64,000 nt of DNA from Conexibacter sp. SYSU D00693. GTDB lineage: Bacteria > Actinomycetota > Thermoleophilia > Solirubrobacterales > Solirubrobacteraceae. Shown piece after piece: positions 24,803-33,234 of this stretch (positions are counted from its first letter, which is position 1; the number at the start of each line of letters is the position of its first letter). The notes beneath the pieces are model-generated. The model saw only the letters and a program-made list of their open reading frames with translations, ran no database searches and had not been told where the DNA came from. The stretch lies in contig NZ_CP070950.1 in the NCBI RefSeq assembly GCF_017084525.1, forward strand, positions 1,426,001 to 1,490,000, written 5' to 3'. Both the position numbers and the translations under genes were made by a program.

Positions 24803-25417
24803 ATGCACCACGGCATCTCGATCACCGGCTGGGAGGCCTTCGGGCCCCGTCCCGGCCACCGCTTCCACATGCACGGCCGCGGCCGGCCCGGCCCGCGTGG
24901 CGGCCGCGTTCCGCACCGTGACCCGTTCGGGCCCTCTGGCGGCCCCGAGCGCTGGGGCCGCGGGCCCCGCGCCGCGCGCGGCGACGTCCGCGCCGGCATC
25001 CTCGCCCTGCTGGCCGAGGAGCCCATGCACGGCTACCAGGTCATGCGCGAGCTGACCGAGCGCAGCGGCGGCGCCTGGCGCCCCAGCCCCGGCTCGGTCT
25101 ACCCCACCCTCCAGCAGCTGCAGGACGAGGGCCTCGTCCGCAGCGAGGAGGCCGAGGGCGGCCGCAAGGTGTTCCACCTGACCGACGAGGGCCGGCCCGC
25201 CGCCGAGGGGGCCGTCCACCCCCAGGCCCCGTGGGACGCCGTCAAGGCGGCCGAGGGCGGCGACGCCTCCGACCTGCGCGACGTCGTCGGCGGCCTGCTC
25301 GGGGCGACCCGGCAGATCGCGTTCGGCGGCACGCCGGAGCAGGTCGCCAAGGCGCGCGAGGTCCTGGTCGAGGCGCGCAAGCGCCTGTACCGGATCCTCG
25401 CCGACGACGAGGACTAG
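24803..25417 (+). CDS. PadR-family transcriptional regulator
   Basis: This 204 aa regulator has the PadR winged helix: ILALLAEEPMHGYQVMREL followed by WRPSPGSVYPTLQQLQDEG at about residues 70-110. The ligand-binding helices follow. An unusual 55-residue N-terminal extension is rich in Gly, Arg, His and Pro and is probably disordered; its frame is supported by a promoter placed before the ATG. PadR proteins usually repress a nearby transporter or enzyme gene. The only divergent neighbour is the ClpE-like gene, so that is one possible target besides itself. Confidence 0.88.
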   Translation: MHHGISITGWEAFGPRPGHRFHMHGRGRPGPRGGRVPHRDPFGPSGGPERWGRGPRAARGDVRAGILALLAEEPMHGYQVMRELTERSGGAWRPSPGSVYPTLQQLQDEGLVRSEEAEGGRKVFHLTDEGRPAAEGAVHPQAPWDAVKAAEGGDASDLRDVVGGLLGATRQIAFGGTPEQVAKAREVLVEARKRLYRILADDED

Positions 25418-25431
25418 GCGGGCCTGCCCGA

Positions 25432-25476
25432 GGAGACCGGGCGCTCCGGACCGGAGGGTCCTGACGCCCGGTCTCC
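25432..25476. terminator. Long nested hairpin after padR
   Basis: Perfect 12-bp arms GGAGACCGGGCG (25432-25443) and CGCCCGGTCTCC (25465-25476) enclose a second hairpin CTCCGG-A-CCGGAG. It lies 15 nt after the padR stop and probably ends that transcript. Confidence 0.65.
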
Positions 25477-25528
25477 GCGGGCTGGACACCGCTCGCCCTG
25501 CGCGGGCCGCCGTTCGCCGCGGCTCCGT

Positions 25529-25556
25529 TCAAGCCCACGCAGGATGCGTCGATCGG
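25529..25556 (+). promoter_or_regulatory. Candidate flagellar-type (sigma-28) promoter for the chemoreceptor
   Basis: TCAAG at 25529-25533 is followed after exactly 15 bp by TCGATCGG. Sigma-28 promoters read TAAAG-N15-CCGATA in enterobacteria, so spacing and core agree. A matching TCAAG-N15-CCGACC lies before the PilZ gene. A GGGGAGGACC ribosome-binding site precedes the ATG at 25605. Confidence 0.4.
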
Positions 25557-25604
25557 TCCGCTTGAGCCGCGCAGTCCCTCGCGGCCGTCCTGGGGAGGAC
25601 CTCC

Positions 25605-27413
25605 ATGCTGAAGTTCCGCTGGACCGTCGGGCGCCGCGTGGGCGCCGCCTTCGTCGCCGTCATCGCCGTCTTCATCGGGGCACTCGGCCTCAGCCTGCAC
25701 AAGACCGCCGTCTCCGAGGACGCCTGGCAGGTCGTCGGCAAGGCCGGCGCCCTCACCGCCGCCGGCGAGCGCCAGGTGGCGGGGACGACCGCCGAACGCG
25801 CGGCTCAGGCCCTCCTCGCCGCGACCGGCGACCGCCGCTACGAGCAGGTCTTCGCCGACGCCGTGAAGGGGACGGTCAGCGCCGAGGAGGCGATCTCCGC
25901 CATCGGCGACCCGGAGATCGAGCGCATCTCCGCCGCGGCGGCGACCTTCGACCGCCAGCACGACGCCACGATCGAGGAGCGACTCTTCCCCGCCGTCCGC
26001 CGCGGCGACCGCGCCGCCGCCCTGGCCGCGCTGCGCCAGGCCGACGGCTTCGTCTCCCGCGCCCTGGCCGGCAGCCGCTCGATCGCCGCGCGCCTCACCC
26101 AGCGCGCGCAGGCCGCGGAGGACCGCGCCAAGGCCAGCGCCGCCAGCGCGCGCCGGCTCGGCATCCTCGCCGCGGTCGCCGGCGTCCTGCTCGCCGCCGC
26201 CATCGCCACCATCGTGGTGCGCCGCCTCACGATCGGCCTGCGCGGGCTGTCGCGTGCCGCCGGCGGCCTCGCCGAGGGCGACGTCGACCAGCACCTCGAG
26301 GCGCGCGGGGACGACGAGCTCGCCGAGGCCACCCGTGCCTTCGCCGCCGTCGTCGACCACCTCCGCGCCCTCAGCGAGAGCGCCGAGGCCGTCGCCGACG
26401 GCGACCTGCGCCAGGAGGTCCGCCTCGCCTCGGACCGCGACGCCCTGGGCCGCGCCTTCGCCGGGATGCTCGAGGAGCTGCGCCGCCTCGTCGGGCGCAT
26501 CACGGCGACCGCCGACCGCGTGGGCACCGCCGCGGACCACATGGCCTCCGGTGCCCGCCAGAGCCGCCAGGCGGTGGGCGAGATCGCCGGCGCCGTCGGC
26601 GAGGTCGCCACGGGCGCCGAGCGCCAGGTCGAGACGATCAACGCCGCGGCCCGCGTCACCTCCGACGTCGCCCAGCGCAGCTCCGGCGCCGCCGACGCCG
26701 CCCGCGACACCGCCGAGGCGGCCGCCCTGGCCCGCCAGGCCACCGGCGGCGGGCTCGACGCCGTCGCCCGCGCCACGAGCGCGATGGAGGGCGTCCGGGA
26801 GGCGTCCGGTGAGGTCACCGAGGCCATCCGCCTGCTCGGGGAGCGCTCCGAGCGCATCGGCTCGATCGTCGACACCATCGGCGGCATCGCCGAGCAGACG
26901 AACCTCCTCGCCCTCAACGCCGCCATCGAGGCCGCGCGCGCGGGCGAGCAGGGCCGCGGCTTCGCCGTCGTCGCCGACGAGGTCCGCAAGCTCGCCGAGG
27001 AGTCCCAGACCGCGGTGAGCCGCATCGCCGAGCTCGTGGGCGAGATCCAGCAGGACACCGCCCGCACCGTCGAGCTCGTCGACGCCTCGACCGGCCGCAC
27101 CCGCGAGGGCGCCGAGACCGTCGCCGAGGCCCGGGCCTCCTTCGAGGACATCAGCCGCCACGTCGACGACGTCGACGGCCGGGTCGCCGGCATCGCGCAG
27201 GCCGCGGAGCAGATCGCGGGCCACAGCGCCGACGTCGAGCGCGAGATCGGCGACGTGGGCGCCGTCGCCGAGCAGACCTCCGCCGCCACCCAGCAGCTCA
27301 GCGCGTCGGTCCAGCAGACCGAGGCCGCGGCCGTCGAGGCCGAGACCTCCGCGGAGGAGCTGAAGGCCGTCGCCACCGAGCTGCGCGAGCTCGCGCGGGC
27401 GTTCAGCGTCTAG
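25605..27413 (+). CDS. Methyl-accepting chemotaxis protein
   Basis: This 602 aa membrane chemoreceptor has one N-terminal helix (about residues 12-30), a helical extracytoplasmic sensor of about 150 residues, a second helix near 185-205, and one or two HAMP units (about 206-300). The signalling domain has the invariant hairpin tip [19 protein letters not shown] near residue 430. Gln/Glu-rich heptads on both sides are methylation candidates. It couples to CheA/CheW, which are not in the window. It has a good ribosome-binding site and a flagellar-like promoter, which argues that the organism is motile. The ligand is unknown. Confidence 0.93.
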   Translation: MLKFRWTVGRRVGAAFVAVIAVFIGALGLSLHKTAVSEDAWQVVGKAGALTAAGERQVAGTTAERAAQALLAATGDRRYEQVFADAVKGTVSAEEAISAIGDPEIERISAAAATFDRQHDATIEERLFPAVRRGDRAAALAALRQADGFVSRALAGSRSIAARLTQRAQAAEDRAKASAASARRLGILAAVAGVLLAAAIATIVVRRLTIGLRGLSRAAGGLAEGDVDQHLEARGDDELAEATRAFAAVVDHLRALSESAEAVADGDLRQEVRLASDRDALGRAFAGMLEELRRLVGRITATADRVGTAADHMASGARQSRQAVGEIAGAVGEVATGAERQVETINAAARVTSDVAQRSSGAADAARDTAEAAALARQATGGGLDAVARATSAMEGVREASGEVTEAIRLLGERSERIGSIVDTIGGIAEQTNLLALNAAIEAARAGEQGRGFAVVADEVRKLAEESQTAVSRIAELVGEIQQDTARTVELVDASTGRTREGAETVAEARASFEDISRHVDDVDGRVAGIAQAAEQIAGHSADVEREIGDVGAVAEQTSAATQQLSASVQQTEAAAVEAETSAEELKAVATELRELARAFSV

Positions 27414-27436
27414 CGGCCGCCCGCGGACGGCCGGGC

Positions 27437-28213
27437 CTAGGCGGCCCGGTCGGCCTTCGCGCGCTCGATGTCCAGCCGCATCTTGTTCACCGACTGGCGG
27501 ATGATGCGGCTGACCTGCATCTGGGAGACGCCGACGCGCTGGGCGATCTCCGTCTGGGTCATGTCGGCCTCGAAGCGCAGGCGCAGGACCTCGCGATCGC
27601 GCTCGCTGAGGACCTCCATGGCGTCGTCGAGCAGGACGCGCATCTCGGCGCGCTCGAGCTCGACGTCCTTGCCGCCGAGGGAGTCGGCCAGCGTGACGTC
27701 CTCGCCCGTGGGCTCGTCGAGCGAGCGGGTGCGCCGGGCGCCGGCGGACTGGATCGTCGCCAGCACCTCCTCGAAGGGGGCGTCGACGGCGTCGGCGAGC
27801 TCCTGCACGGTCGGCGAGCGGCCCAGCTCGTTGGTGAGCTCGTCGCGCTTCTTGGCGACGACGAGCTGGAGCTCCTGGAGGCCGCGCGGGACGCGCACCG
27901 ACCACGTCTTGTCGCGGAAGTGGCGCTTGATCTCACCCAGCACGGTGGGCGTGGCGTAGGACGAGAACCGCACCTCCCGCGAGAGGTCGAAGCCGTCGAT
28001 GGCCTTCATGATCCCGACGCACGCGACCTGCACCAGGTCGTCGAGCGGCTCCCCGCGGCCGGCGTAGCGCCCGGCGAGGGCGCGCGCCAGGGGGAGCATC
28101 TCCTCCGCGAGCTGGTCGCGGGCTCGCATGTCGCCGCCGACGTGGTAGCGCCGCAGCAGCTCCTGCTCCCGCGCCGCACGCGCGGCGTTTGCGATGTGTC
28201 CGCCCTCGTCCAA
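27437..28213 (-). CDS. RNA polymerase sigma factor, SigB/SigF/FliA group
   Basis: This 258 aa group 3 sigma factor has regions 2, 3 and 4. Region 2 includes LDDLVQVACVGIMKAIDGFD and the -10 recognition part FSSYATPTVLGEIKRHFRD. Region 3 follows, then region 4.2 with the helix-turn-helix TQTEIAQRVGVSQMQVSRII. The SYATPTVLGEIKRHFRDKTW wording is that of the stress-type SigB/SigF branch rather than of FliA. The first start is a TTG at 28213; a downstream start is possible but would cut into region 1.2/2. No anti-sigma gene is adjacent, which is unusual for this group. It sits between a chemoreceptor and clpS. Confidence 0.9.
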   Translation of the reverse strand: MDEGGHIANAARAAREQELLRRYHVGGDMRARDQLAEEMLPLARALAGRYAGRGEPLDDLVQVACVGIMKAIDGFDLSREVRFSSYATPTVLGEIKRHFRDKTWSVRVPRGLQELQLVVAKKRDELTNELGRSPTVQELADAVDAPFEEVLATIQSAGARRTRSLDEPTGEDVTLADSLGGKDVELERAEMRVLLDDAMEVLSERDREVLRLRFEADMTQTEIAQRVGVSQMQVSRIIRQSVNKMRLDIERAKADRAA

Positions 28214-28225
28214 GGGCGCTGGAGT

Positions 28226-28513
28226 CTACCCCTGCTCGAGCGGAGCCATGGTGAGCCCCGCGTCGTTGAGCTGCTCCCAGTAGTGCTCGGCCAGCTCGCG
28301 GTGTCCGGACCAGACGACGGCGAGCCCGCGGTGGTGGATCGTGTCGGCGATCCGGTAGCCGTCGTCCACCGTCACGCCCGGCAGGACGCGCGAGAGCGTG
28401 AACGCGACGTGGTCGAAGGTGTTGTGGTCGTCGTTGCGCACGATGACGCGCCAGGCGCCGCCGAGGGCGCCTTCGGGACCACTGGTGAGAGGGAGCTCGA
28501 TCGTCTGGGACAT
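28226..28513 (-). CDS. clpS: ATP-dependent Clp protease adaptor ClpS
   Basis: ClpS delivers N-end-rule substrates to ClpA/ClpC. The 95 aa protein has a short flexible N-terminus and the ClpS core with NDDHNTFDHVAFTL (the equivalent of the NDD-N-T motif that grips the N-degron) and a helix with the conserved IHHRGLAVV. It lies 12 bp upstream of the sigma factor on the same strand, so cotranscription is likely. A Clp unfoldase gene is 3.6 kb away, but ClpS normally works with ClpC or ClpA rather than ClpE-type proteins. Confidence 0.92.
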   Translation of the reverse strand: MSQTIELPLTSGPEGALGGAWRVIVRNDDHNTFDHVAFTLSRVLPGVTVDDGYRIADTIHHRGLAVVWSGHRELAEHYWEQLNDAGLTMAPLEQG

Positions 28514-28536
28514 GGACGACCGTGCATTGAAGCGGG

Positions 28537-29367
28537 TCAGGCCCGCTTTTCCCAGTAGCGGTGCAGCCCGCCGTACAAGGTGTCGGGCGGCATCGCCCGG
28601 AAGTACGCGTCCGAGCCGCCCGTGCGCCGCTCGATCTCGCGCACGAAGACGTCCTCGTCGCCGTCGCGGGCGATCTCGGCCAGGCGGTGCAGCTCGCTGA
28701 TGACCGTCTCGAGCTGGTGCCGGGCGTCGGGGAACGTACCGAAGTGCGCGATGGCGACCGCCGAGGGGTCCCAGGCGGCCACGAGCTCGGCCGAGCGCTC
28801 CCACGCCTCGACGTCGATGTCCGGCGGCGGCGTGGGCGGCAGGATTGGCCCGTCGCCCACGCGCACGCCGGCCACGTCACCGCAGCAGGCGATGCCCGTG
28901 TCGCGGTGCAGGTAGCAGGCGTGGTGGGACGCGTGGCCGGGCGTGTAGTGCCACTCGAAGGGCCCGATCGAGCCGGACTCGCCCTCGAGCGCCGTCACGT
29001 GCGCCGCGTCGACGGGGACGATCTCGCCCCACAGCGTCCTCATGCGCTCCTCGCCGTAGAGGCGCGTCGCGCTGCTGACCAGCCGCGACGGGTCGATGAC
29101 GTGCTTGGCGCCGCGCTCGTGGACCCAGACCTCGGCGTCGGGCCAGCGGCGCAGCAGGACGCCCGTGGCCCCCGCGTGGTCGAGGTGGATGTGCGTGAGG
29201 CAGACCGCGCGCAGCTCGAAGTCGTCGGGCAGCGAGGCCACGAGCGTGTCGGCCGAGGAGGCCGGGCCCGGGTCGACCAGGACGTCGTCGAAGCGGTGGC
29301 AGCAGATCGCCTGCTCGGTCCCCTGGAACAGGACGTCGTGCTCGGCGTGCGTCGTGGCGTCGCTCAT
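28537..29367 (-). CDS. Metallo-beta-lactamase fold hydrolase
   Basis: This 276 aa cytoplasmic enzyme has the binuclear zinc motif THIHLDHAG (HxHxDH) near residue 58, a second His in TPGHASHH near 143, an Asp in CCGDVAGV and a final His in AIAHFG. The closest known types are glyoxalase II-like thioesterases and quorum or lactone hydrolases. The C-terminal helical tail is longer than in glyoxalase II. It is divergent from ethylmalonyl-CoA mutase, with only 25 bp between starts and a shared bidirectional promoter, so a CoA-thioester role is plausible but inferred. Confidence 0.85.
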   Translation of the reverse strand: MSDATTHAEHDVLFQGTEQAICCHRFDDVLVDPGPASSADTLVASLPDDFELRAVCLTHIHLDHAGATGVLLRRWPDAEVWVHERGAKHVIDPSRLVSSATRLYGEERMRTLWGEIVPVDAAHVTALEGESGSIGPFEWHYTPGHASHHACYLHRDTGIACCGDVAGVRVGDGPILPPTPPPDIDVEAWERSAELVAAWDPSAVAIAHFGTFPDARHQLETVISELHRLAEIARDGDEDVFVREIERRTGGSDAYFRAMPPDTLYGGLHRYWEKRA

Positions 29368-29376
29368 GCCCCGCGC

Positions 29377-29386
29377 ACCTTACGAT
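29377..29386. promoter_or_regulatory. Bidirectional -10 box ACCTTACGAT between the hydrolase and ecm
   Basis: TAAGGT on the minus strand (29382-29377) and TACGAT on the plus strand (29381-29386) share the central TA. The starts are 9 nt away (29367) and 6 nt away (29393). Nearly the whole 25-bp intergenic region is this promoter, and both transcripts should be leaderless. Confidence 0.6.
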
Positions 29387-29392
29387 CCAGCC

Positions 29393-31375
29393 ATGGAGCA
29401 CCGCCTGCCCGAGCGCGACCGGCCGTGGATGATGCGCACCTACGCCGGCCACTCGACCGCCGAGAAGTCCAACGAGCTCTACCGGCGCAACCTCGCCAAG
29501 GGCCAGACGGGCCTGTCGATCGCGTTCGACCTGCCGACGCAGACGGGCTACGACCCCGATCACGAGCTCGCGCGCGGGGAGGTCGGCAAGGTCGGGGTGC
29601 CGGTCGCCCACAAGGGCCACATGCACACGCTGCTCGACGGCATCCCGCTGGGCGAGATGAACACGTCGATGACGATCAACGCGACGGCCGCGTGGCTCCT
29701 GGCCCTCTACATCGGGACCGCCGAGGAGAACGGCGTCGCCCAGGACCAGCTCCAGGGCACGACCCAGAACGACATCATCAAGGAGTTCCTCGCGCGCGGG
29801 ACCTACGCGTTCCCGCCCGGGCCCTCGATGCGGCTCATCGCCGACATGGTCGCCTACACGGTGACCGAGGTCCCCAAGTGGAACCCGATCAACATCTGCA
29901 GCTACCACCTCCAGGAGGCCGGCGCCACGCCGGTGCAGGAGATCGCCTACTCGATGTCCAACGCGATCGCCGTGCTCGACGCCGTGCGCGAGCGCGTCGA
30001 CCAGGAGCTCATGGGCAAGGTCTTCGGGCGCATCTCGTTCTTCGTCAACGCCGGCGTGCGCTTCGTCGAGGAGCACGCGAAGCTGCGCGCCATGGGCATC
30101 CTCTGGGAGGAGCTCGGCCGCGAGCGCTACGGCGTGCAGGACGCCAAGCACCTGCGCTTCCGCTACGGCGTCCAGGTCAACTCGCTGGGCCTCACGGAGA
30201 GCCAGCCGGAGAACAACGTCCAGCGCATCGTCCTCGAGGCGCTCGCCGTCACCCTGGGGCGCAACGCCCGCGCCCGCGCGCTGCAGCTCCCGGCGTGGAA
30301 CGAGGCCCTGGGCCTCCCCCGCCCCTGGGACCAGCAGTGGTCGCTGCGCATCCAGCAGGTCCTGGCCTTCGAGACCGACCTGCTCGAGTACCCCGACATC
30401 TTCGAGGGCTCGAAGGTCATGGACGGCCTCGTGCAGGAGCTGCTCGACGGCGCCCGCGCCGAGATGGCGGTCGTGGAGGAGCACGGCGGCGCGGTGAAGG
30501 CCGTGGACTACATGAAGGCCTCGCTCGTGGACTCCCACCGCGAGCGCATCCGCCGCATCGAGCACGGCGAGCAGGTCGTCGTCGGCCTCAACAAGTACGA
30601 GGACTCCGAGCCCTCGCCGCTCGTGCAGGGCGCCGACGGCGGCATCCTCACGGTCGACCCGGAGGTCGAGGTCCAGCAGCGCGAGGCGATCGCCCAGTGG
30701 CGCGCCGACCGCGACCAGTCCGCGGTCGACCAGGCCCTCGAGGAGCTCGCCCGGGTCGCGCGCTCTGACGAGAACATCATGCCCGCGACGATCGCCGCCG
30801 CGAAGGCGGGCGCCACCACCGGCGAGTGGGCCGCGACGCTGCGCGAGGCCTTCGGCGAGTTCCGCGCCCCCACGGGCGTCGGCGAGGCCGCGGCCGGCAC
30901 CGGCGCGGAGGACCTCGCCGCGCTGCGCGAGGAGGTCGACCGCGTCAGCGAGGCGCTCGGCCGCCGGCTGAAGATCCTCGTCGGCAAGCCGGGCCTCGAC
31001 GGGCACTCCAACGGGGCCGAGCAGATCGCCGTGCGCGCCCGCGACATCGGCATGGACGTCGTCTACGAGGGCATCCGCCTGACGCCCTCGCAGATCGCCG
31101 CCTCCGCCGAGCAGGAGGGCGTCCACGTCATCGGCCTGTCGATCCTCAGCGGCTCGCACCGCGAGCTCATCCCGAGCGTCGTCTCCGCCCTGCGCGAGCG
31201 CGGCGTGACGGCCCCGGTCGTCGTCGGCGGGATCATCCCCGAGGCCGACGTCCAGCCGCTCAAGGACGCCGGCGTCGCGGGCGTCTACACGCCCAAGGAC
31301 TTCGACCTCCAGGCGATCATGCGCGACATCGTCGAGCTCGTCGCCGCCGAGCACGGCGCCACCGCGGGCGCCTAG
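29393..31375 (+). CDS. ecm: Ethylmalonyl-CoA mutase (MeaA/Ecm, coenzyme B12-dependent)
   Basis: Ecm converts ethylmalonyl-CoA to methylsuccinyl-CoA. The single 660 aa chain has the mutase barrel and, from about residue 520, the B12 domain with GLDGHSNG (DxHxxG, the His that coordinates cobalt). The N-terminal signature YAGHSTAEKSNELYRRNLA and especially LPTQTGYD distinguish it from methylmalonyl-CoA mutase, which has YAGFSTAEESN and THRGYD. Length also fits Ecm. It is preceded by a bidirectional promoter and followed by a hairpin terminator. With ccr it gives two committed steps of the ethylmalonyl-CoA pathway, and meaB lies 740 bp downstream. Confidence 0.92.
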   Translation: MEHRLPERDRPWMMRTYAGHSTAEKSNELYRRNLAKGQTGLSIAFDLPTQTGYDPDHELARGEVGKVGVPVAHKGHMHTLLDGIPLGEMNTSMTINATAAWLLALYIGTAEENGVAQDQLQGTTQNDIIKEFLARGTYAFPPGPSMRLIADMVAYTVTEVPKWNPINICSYHLQEAGATPVQEIAYSMSNAIAVLDAVRERVDQELMGKVFGRISFFVNAGVRFVEEHAKLRAMGILWEELGRERYGVQDAKHLRFRYGVQVNSLGLTESQPENNVQRIVLEALAVTLGRNARARALQLPAWNEALGLPRPWDQQWSLRIQQVLAFETDLLEYPDIFEGSKVMDGLVQELLDGARAEMAVVEEHGGAVKAVDYMKASLVDSHRERIRRIEHGEQVVVGLNKYEDSEPSPLVQGADGGILTVDPEVEVQQREAIAQWRADRDQSAVDQALEELARVARSDENIMPATIAAAKAGATTGEWAATLREAFGEFRAPTGVGEAAAGTGAEDLAALREEVDRVSEALGRRLKILVGKPGLDGHSNGAEQIAVRARDIGMDVVYEGIRLTPSQIAASAEQEGVHVIGLSILSGSHRELIPSVVSALRERGVTAPVVVGGIIPEADVQPLKDAGVAGVYTPKDFDLQAIMRDIVELVAAEHGATAGA

Positions 31376-31391
31376 CGCCGTCCAACGAGTT

Positions 31392-31419
31392 CTCCCACGC
31401 CGTGCGCGCGGCGTGGGAG
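31392..31419. terminator. Hairpin terminator after ecm
   Basis: Perfect 10-bp arms CTCCCACGCC (31392-31401) and GGCGTGGGAG (31410-31419) flank an 8-nt loop, 17 nt after the ecm stop. Confidence 0.7.
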
Positions 31420-31456
31420 CGTCGGCCTCCTCGAACCCCACCTGAGGAGGGACCGG

Positions 31457-32074
31457 ATGGTCCGCAGGCACCTGTCGTACGCGAACGTCATGGCGACGGT
31501 CGCGGTGTTCGTCGCCCTGGGCGGCAGCTCCTACGCGGCGACCAAGCTGGCGAAGGACACCGTCGGCTCGACCCAGATCCGCTCCGGCGCCGTCGGCTCG
31601 AGCGAGGTCAAGGACGGCTCGCTGCAGGTCAAGGACTTCTCGGCGTCCCAGCGCGCGTCGCTGCGCGGGCCGACCGGGCCGCAGGGGGCCGCGGGAGCGC
31701 CAGGGGCGAAGGGCGCCCCGGGCGAGAAGGGCGAGAAGGGCGAGAAGGGCGACAAGGGCGACGCCGGCGCCGACGCGACGAAGCTCTGGGCGGTGCTCAA
31801 CGGCGACACGGCGCCGTTGGCCATCGACCGTCAGTCAGGCGCGGTGTCGACGGCGAAGATCGCCCCGGGCAACTACCGGGTCGACTTCGACCGCAGCGTG
31901 GCCGCGTGCACGTGGCAGGCGACGGCGGGCAGTGCCGACGCGCAGGCTGCTCCGTCGGTCCATGCGACGGTCGAGCTCGAGAACGCCGCGATCCCCCAGG
32001 CCCTGCGCGTGCGGGTCTTCAACGACGGCGGCACGCTCACCGACGAGGACGTGCACGTCGCGGTCTTCTGCTGA
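31457..32074 (+). CDS. Secreted collagen-like (Gly-X-Y) protein
   Basis: This 205 aa protein starts with a positively charged segment and a hydrophobic stretch (ANVMATVAVFVALGGSSYAA), acting as signal or anchor. A spacer with repeated VGSSEVKDGSLQVKDFS-type heptads follows. Then comes a collagen-like run of about 13 Gly-X-Y triplets (residues 70-107, with GEKGEKGEKGDKGDAG in its core), and a globular beta domain ending in Cys. Lys-Gly-Glu/Asp triplets stabilise bacterial triple helices. The N-terminal motif is abundant in Solirubrobacterales. A surface trimer is likely; its partner is unknown. GAGGAGGG lies upstream of the ATG as a good ribosome-binding site. Confidence 0.88.
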   Translation: MVRRHLSYANVMATVAVFVALGGSSYAATKLAKDTVGSTQIRSGAVGSSEVKDGSLQVKDFSASQRASLRGPTGPQGAAGAPGAKGAPGEKGEKGEKGDKGDAGADATKLWAVLNGDTAPLAIDRQSGAVSTAKIAPGNYRVDFDRSVAACTWQATAGSADAQAAPSVHATVELENAAIPQALRVRVFNDGGTLTDEDVHVAVFC

Positions 32075-32081
32075 GCCAGCC

Positions 32082-32115
32082 GGGCCGGGCACGCGATCGC
32101 TAGCGTGCCCGGCCC
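32082..32115. terminator. Perfect 13-bp hairpin ending at the meaB start
   Basis: Arms GGGCCGGGCACGC (32082-32094) and GCGTGCCCGGCCC (32103-32115) flank an 8-nt loop, and the second arm ends 1 nt before the meaB ATG. TAGCGT (32101-32106), a likely meaB -10 box, is in the loop and second arm. It probably ends the collagen-like transcript while meaB starts afterwards. Confidence 0.65.
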
Positions 32116-32116
32116 G

Positions 32117-33067
32117 ATGGGGCCCTCAGGATCCGAGCTCGGCGCGCGCCTGCGCGACCGCGACCTGTCCGCGGCGCCGGCCGTCCTGAACCTGGTCGAG
32201 ACCCAGACGCCGCAGGCCCGCGAGGAGGTCGCCGAGCTGCTGCGCGCCGTGGCGCCCGGGGCGCTGGGGGGCGAGGCGCCGGGCCACGTCGTCGGCGTCA
32301 CCGGACCGCCGGGCGCGGGCAAGTCGTCGCTGCTGAGCGAGCTCGTGGCCGAGTGGCGCCGGCAGGGCCGGACGGTCGCCGTGCTGGCGGTCGACCCGTC
32401 GTCGCGACGCTCGGGCGGCTCGCTGCTGGGCGACCGCGCGCGGATCGCGTTCGACCCCGAGGACCGCGGGTGCTTCATCCGGTCGACCGCCGCGGGGCGG
32501 CGGCTGGGCGGGCTGGCGCCGGCGACGCGGGCCGCTGCCCACGCGCTCGCGGCCGCCTTCGACGTCGTGGTCATCGAGACCGTCGGCGTCGGCCAGTCCG
32601 AGACGGAGGTGGCCGACGTGGCCGACACCGTCGCCGTCGTCGTCCAGCCGGGCTCGGGCGACGCGCTGCAGTTCCTCAAGAGCGGGATCATGGAGGTGCC
32701 GGACGTGCTCGTCGTCACGAAGGCCGACCTGGGGCAGATCGCCCAGCGGGCGCGGCGCGACCTCCACGCCGCGCTGCGCTCCGCGGGCGCGCGCGACACG
32801 CCGGTGGTCGCGGTGTCGTCGGTCTCCCCCGTCTCCGGGTTCGACGACCTCGTCGCCGCGCTGGACCGCCACCGCGAGACCCTCGACCTGCCGGCCCATC
32901 GCGCGGGGCGGCGGCGCGCCAGCGCGCTGGCCGACTTCGTGGCCGAGCACGGCGAGGCGGGGCTGCGCGAGCTCGGCGGCCCGCGGGCGGCCGAGAAGGT
33001 GCTGGCCGGTCAGGACGACGGTGCCGACGTCGCCTCGCTCGTCAGCGCCCTGGAGGCGGCACGGTGA
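32117..33067 (+). CDS. meaB: MeaB-type GTPase chaperone of B12-dependent mutases
   Basis: MeaB protects and reloads acyl-CoA mutases by gating adenosylcobalamin delivery with GTP hydrolysis. The 316 aa G3E-family GTPase has Walker A GPPGAGKSS near residue 61, the switch region VAVLAVDPSSRRSGGSLLGDR, a Walker B/G3 segment IETVGVGQSE, and the base motif VTKAD. These are MeaB/ArgK hallmarks. I chose the ATG at 32117; a GTG at 32105 lies within the hairpin. The mutase partner in the window is Ecm at 29393. It overlaps a small membrane protein gene by GTGA. Confidence 0.93.
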   Translation: MGPSGSELGARLRDRDLSAAPAVLNLVETQTPQAREEVAELLRAVAPGALGGEAPGHVVGVTGPPGAGKSSLLSELVAEWRRQGRTVAVLAVDPSSRRSGGSLLGDRARIAFDPEDRGCFIRSTAAGRRLGGLAPATRAAAHALAAAFDVVVIETVGVGQSETEVADVADTVAVVVQPGSGDALQFLKSGIMEVPDVLVVTKADLGQIAQRARRDLHAALRSAGARDTPVVAVSSVSPVSGFDDLVAALDRHRETLDLPAHRAGRRRASALADFVAEHGEAGLRELGGPRAAEKVLAGQDDGADVASLVSALEAAR

Positions 33068-33234
33068 TCCGCGGCGTCCTCGTCCTCGCCGCGGTGTTCG
33101 TCGTGGTGACGCTGCTGGCCGAGCTGCTCGGCGCGGCGAACACCGGGACCGCGATGTCGTTCGGCCAGATGGCCTTCGCGCTCGCGGCGGTCGCGCTCGT
33201 CGTGTACGCCGAGCGCGAGCCCGACGACCGCTAG
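33064..33234 (+). CDS. Small membrane protein of unknown function
   Basis: This 56 aa protein starts at a GTG that overlaps the meaB stop as GTGA, so it is translated with meaB. It has two predicted membrane helices (about residues 3-22 and 32-50) and a charged C-terminus EREPDDR. No family is recognised. The overlap of its stop with the convergent gene is the 4 bases CTAG. Coupled translation supports it as real, but a function with MeaB is not implied by any motif. Confidence 0.65.
   Translation: MIRGVLVLAAVFVVVTLLAELLGAANTGTAMSFGQMAFALAAVALVVYAEREPDDR

Noticed and set aside
25477-25604. c-di-GMP riboswitch before the chemoreceptor
   Set aside because: No conserved GEMM core is visible; a flagellar-type promoter explains the region better.
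29393-31375. Methylmalonyl-CoA mutase
   Set aside because: The motif LPTQTGYD and 660 aa length fit the MeaA/Ecm group rather than methylmalonyl-CoA mutase, which has THRGYD.
32105-32116. Earlier GTG start of meaB
   Set aside because: It would lie within the hairpin arm and add VPGP before the ATG, with no conserved residues.
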